Shown piece by piece: positions 38,788 to 49,000 of a DNA stretch of 64,000 nt. The DNA comes from Agaribacter marinus (GTDB lineage: Bacteria; Pseudomonadota; Gammaproteobacteria; Enterobacterales; Alteromonadaceae). The position numbers and the translations under genes are program-made. Within the stretch, counting starts at the first letter, position 1; the number at the start of each line of letters is the position of its first letter. The stretch covers positions 62,001-126,000 of the forward strand of contig NZ_BSOT01000005.1 in the NCBI RefSeq assembly GCF_030160655.1, in the 5' to 3' direction. Under the pieces are notes generated by a model, which saw nothing but the letters and a program-made list of their open reading frames with translations, did not search any database and was not told the DNA's origin.

Positions 38788-39669
38788 ATGAATATCAAAG
38801 ATTTAGCAGATTATCATCATCCTGTATCCAAATTGTTTGCTGAAGTTAAAGAACAGGTAGACTACGAACCTTTTGCATTGTCAAAGGAGCAAGTAGAGCA
38901 TTTTGATGAGTATGGCTATGTCACGAATGTAAAAATTCTAGAAGAAGATCAAGTCGATGTGTTGCGTAAGGCCTTAGACGAAATACAAGATCCTGAGCAT
39001 CCTGCTAGGGACTTATTCTATGAATTTCATGGAAATCATTCGACGAATCCAGATACGGTGCTGTTTCATTCCTTGGGGCACTGGCGAGTATCTGAGGCTT
39101 TTCATGATGCACTTTGGAATCCTGCATTTACTAAACCTGCCAGCCAGTTACTGGGCAACAAAGCCGTAAGATTTTGGCATGATCAGCTGTTTTGTAAGCC
39201 AGCAGGTCATGGCGGGGTAGTGGCTTGGCACCAAGATTATTCGTACTGGATTCGTACAGTACCAATGCAACACTTAACCTGCTGGATAGGGTTGGACGAT
39301 GCGTCTACTGAAAATGGATGTTTGAACTATGTACCCAGTAGTCACCGTTGGGGCCTACTAAAGCGTTTAGAGTTAGGTGGTGAAATGGATGCGTTGTTTG
39401 AGCAGCTTGATGAAGCTTTGCAAGCTCAAATTAAGCCTGTACCTATGGAGCTAAAGAAAGGTCATGCTTGTTTTCATCATCCATTGATGGTGCATGGTTC
39501 ATATGAAAACAAATCACAAAGAAGCCGTCGTGCGATGGTGCTTAATGTATTTGCGGATGGTACGAAAAGTGATACCGACGATATAATGCTACGCGGTACG
39601 GATATTCGTGTACCGAAAGGAAAAGCACTTGATACTAAGTACTTTCCTTTAATTTACCCAGCAAATTAA
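38788..39669 (+). CDS. Phytanoyl-CoA dioxygenase (PhyH) family protein
   Basis: The start at 38788 (MNIKDLADYHH) gives 293 residues; the frame extends to a TTG at 38755. It is a non-heme Fe(II)/2-oxoglutarate dioxygenase. WHQDYSYW supplies the HxD pair, HHPLMVHGSYENKSQRSRRA the distal His and the 2-oxoglutarate-binding Arg. Length and motifs fit bacterial PhyH proteins acting on small molecules; substrate unknown. Pairing with the isomerase-like gene suggests catabolism of a marine osmolyte or polyol, which is inference only. Confidence 0.82.
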   Translation: MNIKDLADYHHPVSKLFAEVKEQVDYEPFALSKEQVEHFDEYGYVTNVKILEEDQVDVLRKALDEIQDPEHPARDLFYEFHGNHSTNPDTVLFHSLGHWRVSEAFHDALWNPAFTKPASQLLGNKAVRFWHDQLFCKPAGHGGVVAWHQDYSYWIRTVPMQHLTCWIGLDDASTENGCLNYVPSSHRWGLLKRLELGGEMDALFEQLDEALQAQIKPVPMELKKGHACFHHPLMVHGSYENKSQRSRRAMVLNVFADGTKSDTDDIMLRGTDIRVPKGKALDTKYFPLIYPAN

Positions 39670-39708
39670 CGATTTTTCGCGTGCAGAAGGCTATGTCAAT
39701 CTTAAGAT

Positions 39709-40155
39709 CTAGTCTTCTGTAGACGGGTATTTTTGCTGCATAAGAAATGCAAATGCGGTTTCGAAAGCATCTTGCTGAAATATTTTTAAACCTGTTTCAA
39801 TAAATGGAATATGTACAGGATTACGTTTTAACATTGCTTTTTTGTCTGTCGGCGACAATAAAGTCACGTTTAGCGTATCAATCAACTGTATCGCGGCTTC
39901 TATTTTAAAGCCTGCGGCACCGCCAGCAAATTTTCCTTTGCTCGGGCGCTCTTTAATTACCACATTAGTAAATTTGTAATCTTCTAATAGTTTAGCGAAT
40001 TCAGCCTGGAAAGCTTTTAGTGCTTTAGCTGTGCCTTCTTTGCCAAAGGTCAGTTTACGCGCGCGACATTCGGGTAAATGAAATACGTCATCTTCTAGCG
40101 TAAGCAGGCAAATAATTGCTTCACTTCCTTTGATTTCAATACCACAAACGTTCAT
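39709..40155 (-). CDS. DUF3010 family protein
   Basis: A TAGGA six bases upstream selects the start at 40155 (MNVCGIEIKGSEAI), 148 residues. It matches the DUF3010 family of Alteromonadales/Vibrio, with VVIKERPSKGKFAGGAAGFK as core. The fold resembles RNase H/RuvC-like domains, but function is unknown. Confidence 0.82.
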   Translation of the reverse strand: MNVCGIEIKGSEAIICLLTLEDDVFHLPECRARKLTFGKEGTAKALKAFQAEFAKLLEDYKFTNVVIKERPSKGKFAGGAAGFKIEAAIQLIDTLNVTLLSPTDKKAMLKRNPVHIPFIETGLKIFQQDAFETAFAFLMQQKYPSTED

Positions 40156-40217
40156 AAGCATTCCTATTATTTTGTAATTTTATGGGGCGGAGTATACACA
40201 AATTAATCGTAAGCGCC

Positions 40218-41888
40218 TTATATATTCATTGCAAACGAATCGTTTGCTTGGATGCGGCGATTGGCAACTTCTAGTGCCTCTGTTCTCTCGTCAATAAAGT
40301 CAGCTTCTGAAAGCAAATTTTCAAAGCCCATGCGCATTAGTTTACGTTTTTTCTCATCGTTGTTTACCAACATGAGTATGTGTTTATCTAATTGTTTAGC
40401 ATCTTTGATAAGGTTTTCGATGGTTAAGGCTATGGTGTCGTCAAGATACGATACGTCAGACAAATCAATAATTACGACAGCGTGTTCGCCCAATGAACCG
40501 ATTTCTCGGGAAAGCGCTTTAGATACACCAAAAATCATTGTGCCACTTAGGTAAAAATACAAGACTCTACCTTTCGCTTTATTGAGCAATCTGCGCTGTT
40601 CTTTGTCTAGAGGTAAGCGTCCATCCACATCGCTAATAGCTTTAATATTCTTGGCTTGTGATGCGCTTAACTTTTCAATCGTGATGATATTGGCAATAAA
40701 CACGCCAATGCCAACAGCAACCACTAAATCTACAAATACGGTAAGTATAAGGACGGCACACATGATTAAACTCGTTTGCTTTGACACTTTATGCGCGCGT
40801 TTGATAAAGCTCCAATCAAGAATATCAATCCCGACTTTTATGGCAATACCTGCAAGAACGGCGATTGGTATCATGGAAATTAGGTCAGAAGCGCCAAATA
40901 CTGCGACAACTAATATGAGTACACGTGTTATACCCGAGAGAGCGGTTCTGGCGCCGGTTTGTATATTTACCACTGTTCCCATTGTTGCTCCCGCGCCAGG
41001 GAGGCCACCAAATAAGCCTGAAAACAAGTTGCCTATGCCTTGTCCAACGAGTTCTTTGTCAGATTTGTGTTCACTGCGGGTCAGGTTATCGGCAATAACA
41101 GACGTTAGCATCGAATCTATACAACCAAGCATTCCCAACACAATGCCGTCAAGGACCATTGTTTGCACTTGTTCTGATGTGAAGGTGGGTAAAACTAAGT
41201 TTGGTAAGGTCACATTAATCTCACCAATACGATTTATGTTAGCGTCACTAAATAAGAAGTATGCGATAAGAGATATTGCGACAAGCGCGATAAGTTGTGG
41301 TGGCACGTAGTGTTTTATTTTTCTTGGTGTAAAGAAGATAAGCAACAAGGTAGCAATTGCCATAAGTGCTTCAATGACATTTATACTCGCCAGTGTTTCA
41401 GGCAATGCAGCTATTGCTCCGGTCACGCCGCCAGAGGGTGGGGCTGCGCCGACTGCAGGGGCAAACTGCATAATAATCAATATGCAGCCGATGCCTGACA
41501 TAAAACCAGAAATCACACTGTAGGGCATTAATGTAATGTACTTACCTAAACGCAGCACACCAAATATGATTTGTGTTACGCCAGCAATCATTACCACTGT
41601 AAACGCCATGGCAAGGCCTTTATCTGGATATTCAGCGACCATCGTAGTAATGACAGCAGCCATAATCACGGTCATTGGTCCTGTTGGCTCTGAGATAAGC
41701 GTCGGCGTACCGCCGAATAAGGCTGCAAAAAAACCAATAATAATAGCCCCATATAGTCCGGCTTCTGCACCAGCACCCGAGGCTACACCAAATGCTAATG
41801 CGAGTGGCAATGAGACAATAGCGGCTGTTACACCGCCCATCAAATCACCTTTCAAACTGTTGGTATTTATTAGATTGAATATGCGCAA
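40218..41888 (-). CDS. SulP-family anion transporter with STAS domain
   Basis: A 556-residue inner-membrane protein. About 12-14 membrane helices span residues 15-415 (LMGGVTAAIVSLPLALAFGVASGAGAEAG is the family start, split here by reading), followed by a cytoplasmic STAS domain (about 440-545, VVIIDLSDVSYLDDT). SulP proteins carry sulfate or bicarbonate, often with sodium; the substrate here is not determinable. It lies next to nhaA, so a sodium-linked bicarbonate role is possible. Confidence 0.88.
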   Translation of the reverse strand: MRIFNLINTNSLKGDLMGGVTAAIVSLPLALAFGVASGAGAEAGLYGAIIIGFFAALFGGTPTLISEPTGPMTVIMAAVITTMVAEYPDKGLAMAFTVVMIAGVTQIIFGVLRLGKYITLMPYSVISGFMSGIGCILIIMQFAPAVGAAPPSGGVTGAIAALPETLASINVIEALMAIATLLLIFFTPRKIKHYVPPQLIALVAISLIAYFLFSDANINRIGEINVTLPNLVLPTFTSEQVQTMVLDGIVLGMLGCIDSMLTSVIADNLTRSEHKSDKELVGQGIGNLFSGLFGGLPGAGATMGTVVNIQTGARTALSGITRVLILVVAVFGASDLISMIPIAVLAGIAIKVGIDILDWSFIKRAHKVSKQTSLIMCAVLILTVFVDLVVAVGIGVFIANIITIEKLSASQAKNIKAISDVDGRLPLDKEQRRLLNKAKGRVLYFYLSGTMIFGVSKALSREIGSLGEHAVVIIDLSDVSYLDDTIALTIENLIKDAKQLDKHILMLVNNDEKKRKLMRMGFENLLSEADFIDERTEALEVANRRIQANDSFAMNI

Positions 41889-41940
41889 ATTACATCTCTC
41901 ATCGTTAGTTTGTTAGCACTGACATAAACAGTATGCGTAA

Positions 41941-41966
41941 AAAAGGCGCTTAAATAGCGCCTTTTT
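41941..41966 (-). terminator. Rho-independent terminator of nhaA
   Basis: AAAAGGCGCT (41941-41950) pairs with AGCGCCTTTT (41956-41965) with a 5-base loop and A/T tracts on both sides. It lies 10 bases past the nhaA stop on the minus strand and may act in both directions. Confidence 0.85.
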
Positions 41967-41975
41967 TATCAGCGT

Positions 41976-43181
41976 CTATGTATGCTGAGGTGACGCCGCC
42001 GTCTCCTCCGGTTTAAATTTTCTCGCAGATTTAGATATCACAATACCGCCAAGAATTGCAGATAATATAGAGCCTGCTAGTACACCCACTTTGACACTGT
42101 TTAAGTAATCGACGCTCACGGTTTCAAACGCTAGGCTACCGATAAACAAGCTCATGGTGAAACCGATACCACATAAGATAGAGGCACCATAGAGCTGCTG
42201 GAAGGTAACGCCTTTTGGCAGCTTTGCAAACCCTGTTTTTACAGCCAAATAGCAAGCGCCAAATATGCCGATTTGTTTGCCAACAAATAGACCAAGCATC
42301 ACACCAATAACAATAGGGTTGAATATTTGCTCAGTGGTTGTACCTACTAATGTTACACCGGCATTCGCAAAGGCAAATATAGGGAGAATTAAAAATGACA
42401 CCCAGGGGTGAAGTTTATCTTCTAAGTGCCCTAACATTCGTTGGCCGCTTCTGTTTTTTCCATTTAACGGGATGAAAAGCGCCATTGCAAAACCTGCTAG
42501 TGTCGCGTGGACGCCGGATTTTAGCACAGCAGCCCAAATGACAACGCCGACCAGTATGTACATGCTGGTCGATTTTACTTGCAAACGATTAAATATAAAT
42601 AATACGCATAGTCCAACTGCGCCGATAACCAATGAGGTCGTACTTAATTCAGCCGAGTAAAAGAGAGCAATAATAATAATTGCGCCAATATCATCGAATA
42701 TTGCGACGGACAACAAAAATAGTTTTAGCGTGATGGGTAACATTCTTCCAAACAAGCTATAAACGCCAAGCGCGAATGCGATATCGGTCGCTGCTGGAAT
42801 GGCCCAACCATTTATACCAACTGGCTCATCAATGTTAAACGCGACGTAAATAACAGCCGGTATTGCAATTCCTGCTATCGCACCGATAGCAGGGAGCATT
42901 ATTTGTTCTTTTGATTGCAAGTGTCCTTCTAGGATCTCTCGTTTAACTTCAAGACCTACTAAAAAGAAGAATATCGCCATTAAACCGTCATTAACCCAAA
43001 GGAGCAGCGGCTTATTAATACTAAAGCCGCCAAACTGAATGGCAACAGGTGTTGAAAATAAATCGGTGTAGAAGATGTTTAAGGGGGTATTAGCCATTAA
43101 CATGGCTAGAATCGCCGCAACAACTAGGAGGATCCCGCCAGCGGCATCATGTTTAAAAATTTGCTTAATATTGTCTACCAT
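41976..43181 (-). CDS. nhaA: Na+/H+ antiporter NhaA
   Basis: A 401-residue 12-helix inner-membrane antiporter. The ion-binding Asp pair is in AIFDDIGAIIII (near residue 164), and the N-terminus DAAGGILLVVAAILAMLMAN is typical. It expels sodium in exchange for protons, important in seawater and at high pH. Terminator at 41941. Confidence 0.96.
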   Translation of the reverse strand: MVDNIKQIFKHDAAGGILLVVAAILAMLMANTPLNIFYTDLFSTPVAIQFGGFSINKPLLLWVNDGLMAIFFFLVGLEVKREILEGHLQSKEQIMLPAIGAIAGIAIPAVIYVAFNIDEPVGINGWAIPAATDIAFALGVYSLFGRMLPITLKLFLLSVAIFDDIGAIIIIALFYSAELSTTSLVIGAVGLCVLFIFNRLQVKSTSMYILVGVVIWAAVLKSGVHATLAGFAMALFIPLNGKNRSGQRMLGHLEDKLHPWVSFLILPIFAFANAGVTLVGTTTEQIFNPIVIGVMLGLFVGKQIGIFGACYLAVKTGFAKLPKGVTFQQLYGASILCGIGFTMSLFIGSLAFETVSVDYLNSVKVGVLAGSILSAILGGIVISKSARKFKPEETAASPQHT

Positions 43182-43284
43182 ACGAGCTCCAATACATACT
43201 CAACATACTTTATATGTCGAGTCCAACCGAAAGAAAAGTCGAATAATTATTATATGTACATCGAATAATACGAAGAGCCTAAGT

Positions 43285-44778
43285 TTAAACTCCTATTTTA
43301 AGGGCAAATTTTCGTTTTAAAAGAAGCGCTAAGCCAAAGGCTATTAGGCTGAAAAGATAGCTGGGCAAATCACCAAATTTTTTATAGGGTGTGTGCCCCT
43401 TGGTTAAATACATTGATATTGAGAGTACATCATCATGAAACTGCGGTAGCTGTCCTACATTATTGCCTTTATGATCAAATGCTGCAGTGACACCTGTGTT
43501 AGTTGCTCTAATGACAGGCAAACCAAATTCAATCGCGCGCATTCGTGCAATCTCTAAATGTTGATGTGGGCCGTGAGAATTACCAAACCATGCGTCGTTA
43601 CTGACAGTGATGATTACGTCTGACTCCTCGTTAATATTGGCTTTTACTTGTTGCGGAAATGCGATTTCGTAACAAATAGCAGGAACCAAGTTGTAACCAT
43701 TCGCGACTAAGTTGTTTTGTATAAAGTCACCACGATTGAATGAAGACATCGGCAAATCAAATATTGGTGCGAGCGTGCGCATTATACCCTCGAAAGGGAC
43801 AAATTCCCCGATTGGCAATAAGTGGTGTTTTGCAAAGCGGTTTTCATGCAAGTACTTATATGGCATTGAGTTAACGCCATTTTTATCGATACCAAGTGCT
43901 AGCAGATTATTATAGGCTTCTTTATTGAGGTAGTTATAATCTACTGAGCCAGTAATTAATGCAGTGCCCATTTGAGTAGCTTTTAGATCCAAGCTCTCAA
44001 GTGTTTCTGTGCCTAGGGGCAATGATTCGAGTACAGGAATTGCAGCCTCTGGCCAGACAATAATGTCATGTTGCCAAAAGGGCTCTGTTAGCCGTTTATA
44101 TTTTTCGATAGTTGGGATATCTTGCTCTGGTCGCCAGCGAATTGATTGCTCAATGTTTCCTTGTACTAAGGCAATAGATACAGTGTCTTTTTTCGTCGTT
44201 ATCCAATTGTGTTGCTGAGCTATCCAGGATGCACATATCAATATACTGCCGTAAATCAATGGTGCAGCAACGCGTTTTTGTGATAAAGCCACGGCGACAG
44301 CAGCGCAAAAACTAATCATTAGAGCACTAAGGCCGATTTCTCCAACAATAGGCAAGAGTCCGACTAAGGCGGTGTCCATTTGGCTGTAGCCAATAGAAAG
44401 CCACGGAAACCCTGTCAATAAGTGTGCTCTAATCCATTCGGTAACTAACCAAACGAAAGGCGCCGCTAGTGGCCACAGGCTAAATGAAAAAAATCGAGCT
44501 AACAACCACACTGAAATCGCGGGAAACAGTGCAAGGTAGCCGCAAAGCAGAAACATTAGGAATATTGAGCCAATAAGAGGTAAACCACCAAAGGTAGCAA
44601 TACTGACGTGGACCCACGATATCCCGGCGCCAAAGTATCCTAAGCCAAAACACCAACCGGTCAGAAAAGGTGTTTTTGAATATCTATGGCATATGAACAA
44701 CCAAGCGGGAAGGCATAAATAAATAAGATACCACTGACCATATGGGGCGAACGCAAATGTTAGTATCGCACCTAACAA
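43285..44778 (-). CDS. lnt: Apolipoprotein N-acyltransferase
   Basis: A 497-residue integral membrane enzyme that adds the third acyl chain to outer-membrane lipoproteins. Catalytic Glu lies in WPEAAIPV, Lys in KHHLLPIGEFVPFE and Cys in PAICYEI; the nitrilase-like domain spans about 205-460. The TTG at 44778 starts in the middle of the first membrane helix. A CTG at 44811, seven bases after GGAG and one base past the corC stop, would give a full helix (LNTFVVNTIVVLLGA), so the real start is probably upstream. It follows corC. Confidence 0.93.
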   Translation of the reverse strand: MLGAILTFAFAPYGQWYLIYLCLPAWLFICHRYSKTPFLTGWCFGLGYFGAGISWVHVSIATFGGLPLIGSIFLMFLLCGYLALFPAISVWLLARFFSFSLWPLAAPFVWLVTEWIRAHLLTGFPWLSIGYSQMDTALVGLLPIVGEIGLSALMISFCAAVAVALSQKRVAAPLIYGSILICASWIAQQHNWITTKKDTVSIALVQGNIEQSIRWRPEQDIPTIEKYKRLTEPFWQHDIIVWPEAAIPVLESLPLGTETLESLDLKATQMGTALITGSVDYNYLNKEAYNNLLALGIDKNGVNSMPYKYLHENRFAKHHLLPIGEFVPFEGIMRTLAPIFDLPMSSFNRGDFIQNNLVANGYNLVPAICYEIAFPQQVKANINEESDVIITVSNDAWFGNSHGPHQHLEIARMRAIEFGLPVIRATNTGVTAAFDHKGNNVGQLPQFHDDVLSISMYLTKGHTPYKKFGDLPSYLFSLIAFGLALLLKRKFALKIGV

Positions 44779-44812
44779 TACGACAATGGTATTGACAACA
44801 AACGTGTTCAGT

Positions 44813-45673
44813 CTATTTCTCCAATTCAGGAATATACACTTTAAGTTGCAATAGACGACGTTTGTCTGAGTTAGTTACTTCGAATTGAAAATTATCAATA
44901 TCAATTTTTTCGCCTGTTTTTGGCATATGTCCAAATGCGCGTAATATAACACCGCCAATAGTATCTGATTCTTCTTCATTGTAACTTGTTTCGAAAAAGC
45001 GGTTAAAGTCATCAACAGGTGTTAATGCTTTTACTGAATAGGTAGATTTATTTAATGGGCGAATATTGTCGTTTTCATTTACTTCTTCATCATATTCATC
45101 TTCAATTTCGCCTACGATCAGCTCTAAGATATCTTCTATGGTCACCAATCCAGATACACCACCATATTCGTCCACTACAATTGCCATATGGTAACGCTGC
45201 TGTCTAAACTCTTTTAACAAGACGTCTACGCGTTTACTTTCGGGGACAATAATGGCTTCACGCAATAGTGACTTTAGTGAAAACTCTTTGTCTTGATTAA
45301 ACGCATAGAAAAGTAGGTCTTTAGCGAGAAGGATGCCTTCAATGTGATCTTTGTCTTCGTTAATAACTGGAAAACGGGAGTGAGAAGACTGAATCATTAT
45401 AGGAACAAAGTCATCAATGCTTTGTTCAACATCTATGGTTATCATTTGTGCGCGAGGGATCATAATATCCCTAACCCGCATTTCACTGACTTCCATGACG
45501 CCTTCGATCATTTCTTTGGTTTGTGGATCGATTAAGTCTCTCTGTTCTGCATCAGAAATGACTTCCGACAATTCTTCTTTATTTTGCGGCTCTGCTTTAA
45601 AATTGGTTAATATTTTATCGATCCAACCTTTGGTAGCAGCACCGTTACTAGAGTGGGGGTTATCTTCGCTCAT
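44813..45673 (-). CDS. corC: CorC/YbeX-family CBS-domain protein
   Basis: A 286-residue cytoplasmic protein with two CBS domains (about 70-195; VRDIMIPRAQMITID and IVVDEYGGVSGLVTIEDI) and a CorC/HlyC transporter-associated domain at the C-terminus (about 210-285). It is linked to magnesium/cobalt efflux and, as YbeX, to ribosome function. Part of the conserved miaB-ybeZ-ybeY-corC-lnt run. Confidence 0.95.
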   Translation of the reverse strand: MSEDNPHSSNGAATKGWIDKILTNFKAEPQNKEELSEVISDAEQRDLIDPQTKEMIEGVMEVSEMRVRDIMIPRAQMITIDVEQSIDDFVPIMIQSSHSRFPVINEDKDHIEGILLAKDLLFYAFNQDKEFSLKSLLREAIIVPESKRVDVLLKEFRQQRYHMAIVVDEYGGVSGLVTIEDILELIVGEIEDEYDEEVNENDNIRPLNKSTYSVKALTPVDDFNRFFETSYNEEESDTIGGVILRAFGHMPKTGEKIDIDNFQFEVTNSDKRRLLQLKVYIPELEK

Positions 45674-45795
45674 TTCCTGTCACTGTCGTTTGTTATTACT
45701 GTTTTATTAAAACTGACGCTTGCGCGTATTCGTTATTTATATATAGACCTTAGGTAAGGTAAAATCAATGCAACTGCACGTACATGCACTCATAA

Positions 45796-46281
45796 TTACT
45801 GAACCTTGTAAGGATCGTCAATACCTAGTTTATGTAATATCTCTATTTCTAGGCTTTCCATTTTTTCAGCTTCAAGGTCTTCAATATGGTCATATCCGAG
45901 TATATGCAATAGCCCATGTATGCACAAATGCATAAAATGTGCTTTTATGGTTTTGTTCTGTGCGTTTGCCTCACTGATTACAATGTCTACGCAAATAACA
46001 ATATCACCAATGTATGACGATTCGACGAACTCGGGTAATTCTGAAGGAAAAGACAATACATTTGTCGGCTTGTCTTGTTGACGGTATTGGCTATTCAGTG
46101 ACTGTGATTCTTGTGGGGTAACTAATCGGACAGTACATTCTGCTGTGTTGCTATGATTCAGATGAGAAAGCGCCACCTGATACCAAGTTTCAATGTCATT
46201 TATTGCAACATGACTGAAAAAAGGTGCCGTTTCATCTAGATCTTCTGCGACCTGAATATCTGCACCTAGCTCAATTTCCAT
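45796..46281 (-). CDS. ybeY: Endoribonuclease/rRNA maturation factor YbeY
   Basis: A 161-residue metalloprotein with the zinc motif HGLLHILGYDH near residues 125-135. It acts in 16S rRNA 3'-end maturation and ribosome quality control. It lies 10 bases after ybeZ. Confidence 0.95.
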   Translation of the reverse strand: MEIELGADIQVAEDLDETAPFFSHVAINDIETWYQVALSHLNHSNTAECTVRLVTPQESQSLNSQYRQQDKPTNVLSFPSELPEFVESSYIGDIVICVDIVISEANAQNKTIKAHFMHLCIHGLLHILGYDHIEDLEAEKMESLEIEILHKLGIDDPYKVQ

Positions 46282-46291
46282 TAATGGTTAC

Positions 46292-47320
46292 TCATGACGG
46301 ACTATTGCCATCTTGACTACGAGATGCTTGTTTTATGGCTTCTTGTTCACTCTCATAATCTTCATAGGCTTGAACTATTCTGGCGACAACGGGGTGTCTA
46401 ACTACGTCACTTGCAGTGAAAAAGTTGAACGATATGTCATTCACGTTTCCTAAAACGTCAATTGCATGTCGTAAGCCTGAGCGAGCTCCTCTGGGCAAAT
46501 CAACTTGTGTGATATCGCCAGTGATGACCGCTTTCGAATTAAATCCAATACGAGTTAAGAACATTTTCATTTGTTCAATCGTGGTATTTTGTGACTCATC
46601 CAAAATAATAAATGCGTCATTGAGTGTACGACCACGCATGTAAGCTAAAGGTGCTACTTCAATCACATTGCGTTCAATGAGTTTCTCTACTTTTTCAAAC
46701 CCTAGCATCTCAAAAAGTGCGTCATATAACGGTCTTAAATAGGGGTCAACTTTTTGCGATAAGTCACCTGGCAAGAAGCCTAGTTTTTCGCCTGCTTCAA
46801 CGGCAGGTCGAGTCAGTAAAATCCGGCGAATTTCTTGCTTTTCTAATGCGTCAACTGCACATGCAACTGCTAGATACGTTTTACCGGTTCCTGCAGGGCC
46901 AACACCAAAGGTAATGTCATGATTTAGCACGTTTGCAACGTATTTTGATTGGTTTGGATTGCGCGGTTTAATGACACCGCGCTTAGTCTTAATTTGTACT
47001 TCCTTAGCGTAATCGCCCGCTTCAGCGCGTTCAAGGCATTTGGCTTCTTGAATGGCTAAATGCACTTGATTTGGTTCTAATTCAGGGATACTGCCTTTAA
47101 CCGGCTGCGTTTCAATATATAAAAGTTTTAGCAGCGCTGTGGCGCCATTCGCTTGTAAGGGATCGCCAAGCACATTAAATTCGTTTGCACGATACGTAAT
47201 TTCAACGCCCAACCGTCTTTCTATTTGCTTTATGTTGTCATCGAATGGCCCACAAAGGCTAGCTAAACGCTTGTTATCTGATGGTTCTAATACTAACTGA
47301 TTGGTAATTACGGTACTCAA
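46292..47320 (-). CDS. ybeZ: PhoH-like ATPase YbeZ
   Basis: The start is placed at a TTG (47320), preceded by AAGGAT five bases upstream and giving the family N-terminus (STVITNQLVLEPSDNKRLA), 342 residues. The frame runs a further 39 codons into miaB without homology. It has Walker A GPAGTGKTYLAVA and Walker B-like FIILDESQNT. The P-loop PhoH domain works with YbeY in RNA metabolism. Confidence 0.93.
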   Translation of the reverse strand: MSTVITNQLVLEPSDNKRLASLCGPFDDNIKQIERRLGVEITYRANEFNVLGDPLQANGATALLKLLYIETQPVKGSIPELEPNQVHLAIQEAKCLERAEAGDYAKEVQIKTKRGVIKPRNPNQSKYVANVLNHDITFGVGPAGTGKTYLAVACAVDALEKQEIRRILLTRPAVEAGEKLGFLPGDLSQKVDPYLRPLYDALFEMLGFEKVEKLIERNVIEVAPLAYMRGRTLNDAFIILDESQNTTIEQMKMFLTRIGFNSKAVITGDITQVDLPRGARSGLRHAIDVLGNVNDISFNFFTASDVVRHPVVARIVQAYEDYESEQEAIKQASRSQDGNSPS

Positions 47321-47333
47321 ATTACATCCTTGA

Positions 47334-48761
47334 TTACACTGGCATGAATTGGATAACGCCATGTTTATCTGGCGTCGGTTGGCTGGCAAGTATACTCTCT
47401 GGTGAACGAGCGATTCGTAAGCCCATCTCACTCTCACGTCTTATAACGTCGCCACGAAGTGAATTGGAAAATACATTGGTCACTTCGATATCGACAAATT
47501 CACCGATCATATCTGTGGTCCCCACAAAATTTACAACGCGATTATTTTCAGTGCGGCCGGTTAATTCATCAGGGTCTTTCTTTGAAGGTCCTTCCACCAA
47601 TATTCTTTGTACGGTACCCAGCATATTTCTGGCTATTTGTTGGGCGTTTTGACTGATACGTTGTTGTAATATTTGTAGCCGTTGTTTTTTTGTTTTTTCC
47701 GAGACATCGTCAACTGCATCTGCTGCAGGCGTGCCGGGTCTTGCGGAATAAATAAAGCTAAAACTTAAATCGTAACCCACATGGTTAATTAAGTTCATTG
47801 TCGCTTCAAAATCTTCTTCTGTTTCACCAGGAAAGCCAATAATAAAGTCAGATGACATGCATAAATTTGGGCGAACTTTTTTCAGTTTCCGCAGCGTGCT
47901 TTTATACTCGATTGCGGTATGTCCGCGCTTCATCAAATTAAGTATTCGATCAGAGCCACTTTGCACAGGTAAATGCAAATGGTCGACTAATTCAGGGATG
48001 TTTTTATAGGCTTCAATAATGTCATCGGTAAATTCAACCGGATGTGACGTCGTATAACGAATACGGTCTATGCCATCGATTGATGCTACAAGTTCTAATA
48101 ATTCAGCAAACCGGCATATACTGCCATCATGGTGTTCACCACGAAACGCATTGACGTTTTGACCAAGTAAATTCACCTCTCTTACGCCTTGTGCTGCGAG
48201 CTGCGCAATCTCAAGAATGACGTCATCCACTGGGCGACTGACTTCTTCACCGCGAGTGTAAGGCACAACGCAGAAGGTACAATATTTTGAACAACCTTCC
48301 ATGATGGACACGAATGCCGATGGGCCATCTGCACGAGGTTCTGGCAGGCGGTCAAATTTTTCTATTTCGGGAAAGCTAACATCCACTACTGAACGTTCAC
48401 CACCTTTGATTTGCTTTATCATTTCAGGTAAACGGTGAAGTGTTTGTGGACCAAAAACAATATCAACGTAAGGTGCACGTTTACGGATTTCATCGCCTTC
48501 TTGTGACGCAACACAACCGCCCACGCCGATAATTAAACCGGGATTGTCTTGTTTAAGGTTTTTCCAGCGGCCCAGTTGATGAAATACTTTTTCTTGTGCT
48601 TTTTCACGAATAGAGCATGTATTTAGTAAGATAACATCCGCACCTTCTGCTTCTTCAGCAATTGAGTAACCGTGGGTTGCATCTAATAAGTCAGCCATTT
48701 TTTCCGAGTCATACTCGTTCATTTGGCAACCCCAGGTTTTAATAAACAGCTTTTTACTCAT
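47334..48761 (-). CDS. miaB: tRNA-2-methylthio-N6-dimethylallyladenosine synthase MiaB
   Basis: The start at 48761 ([20 protein letters not shown]) gives 475 residues. It has an N-terminal UPF0004 domain with Cys ligands (TWGCQM, NTCSIR, GGCVAS), the radical SAM motif CSKYCTFC, and a C-terminal TRAM domain. It adds the methylthio group to i6A37, making the substrate that MiaE (1831-2586) hydroxylates. Confidence 0.96.
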   Translation of the reverse strand: MSKKLFIKTWGCQMNEYDSEKMADLLDATHGYSIAEEAEGADVILLNTCSIREKAQEKVFHQLGRWKNLKQDNPGLIIGVGGCVASQEGDEIRKRAPYVDIVFGPQTLHRLPEMIKQIKGGERSVVDVSFPEIEKFDRLPEPRADGPSAFVSIMEGCSKYCTFCVVPYTRGEEVSRPVDDVILEIAQLAAQGVREVNLLGQNVNAFRGEHHDGSICRFAELLELVASIDGIDRIRYTTSHPVEFTDDIIEAYKNIPELVDHLHLPVQSGSDRILNLMKRGHTAIEYKSTLRKLKKVRPNLCMSSDFIIGFPGETEEDFEATMNLINHVGYDLSFSFIYSARPGTPAADAVDDVSEKTKKQRLQILQQRISQNAQQIARNMLGTVQRILVEGPSKKDPDELTGRTENNRVVNFVGTTDMIGEFVDIEVTNVFSNSLRGDVIRRESEMGLRIARSPESILASQPTPDKHGVIQFMPV

Positions 48762-49000
48762 AAATGGCTTACGTCCTAGCACAAGACCGCTACAAATAAA
48801 TAAAAGCAAGCAGCGGTTAAATCAATCGAAATTTAAACAAAATAGCCGTGTATTTTAACGTGAAAGCAGGTCTGACGCCAATGTTTTATCGTGGCGGCCT
48901 ATGCCGCGGTGCGGTGCTATGGGAAGGGGCGTTGAAATTGTCTTTAGGCCACCTATTTTGGGGTGACCTAAGCACATGTTTTTTATGCTGGATTGCTAGC

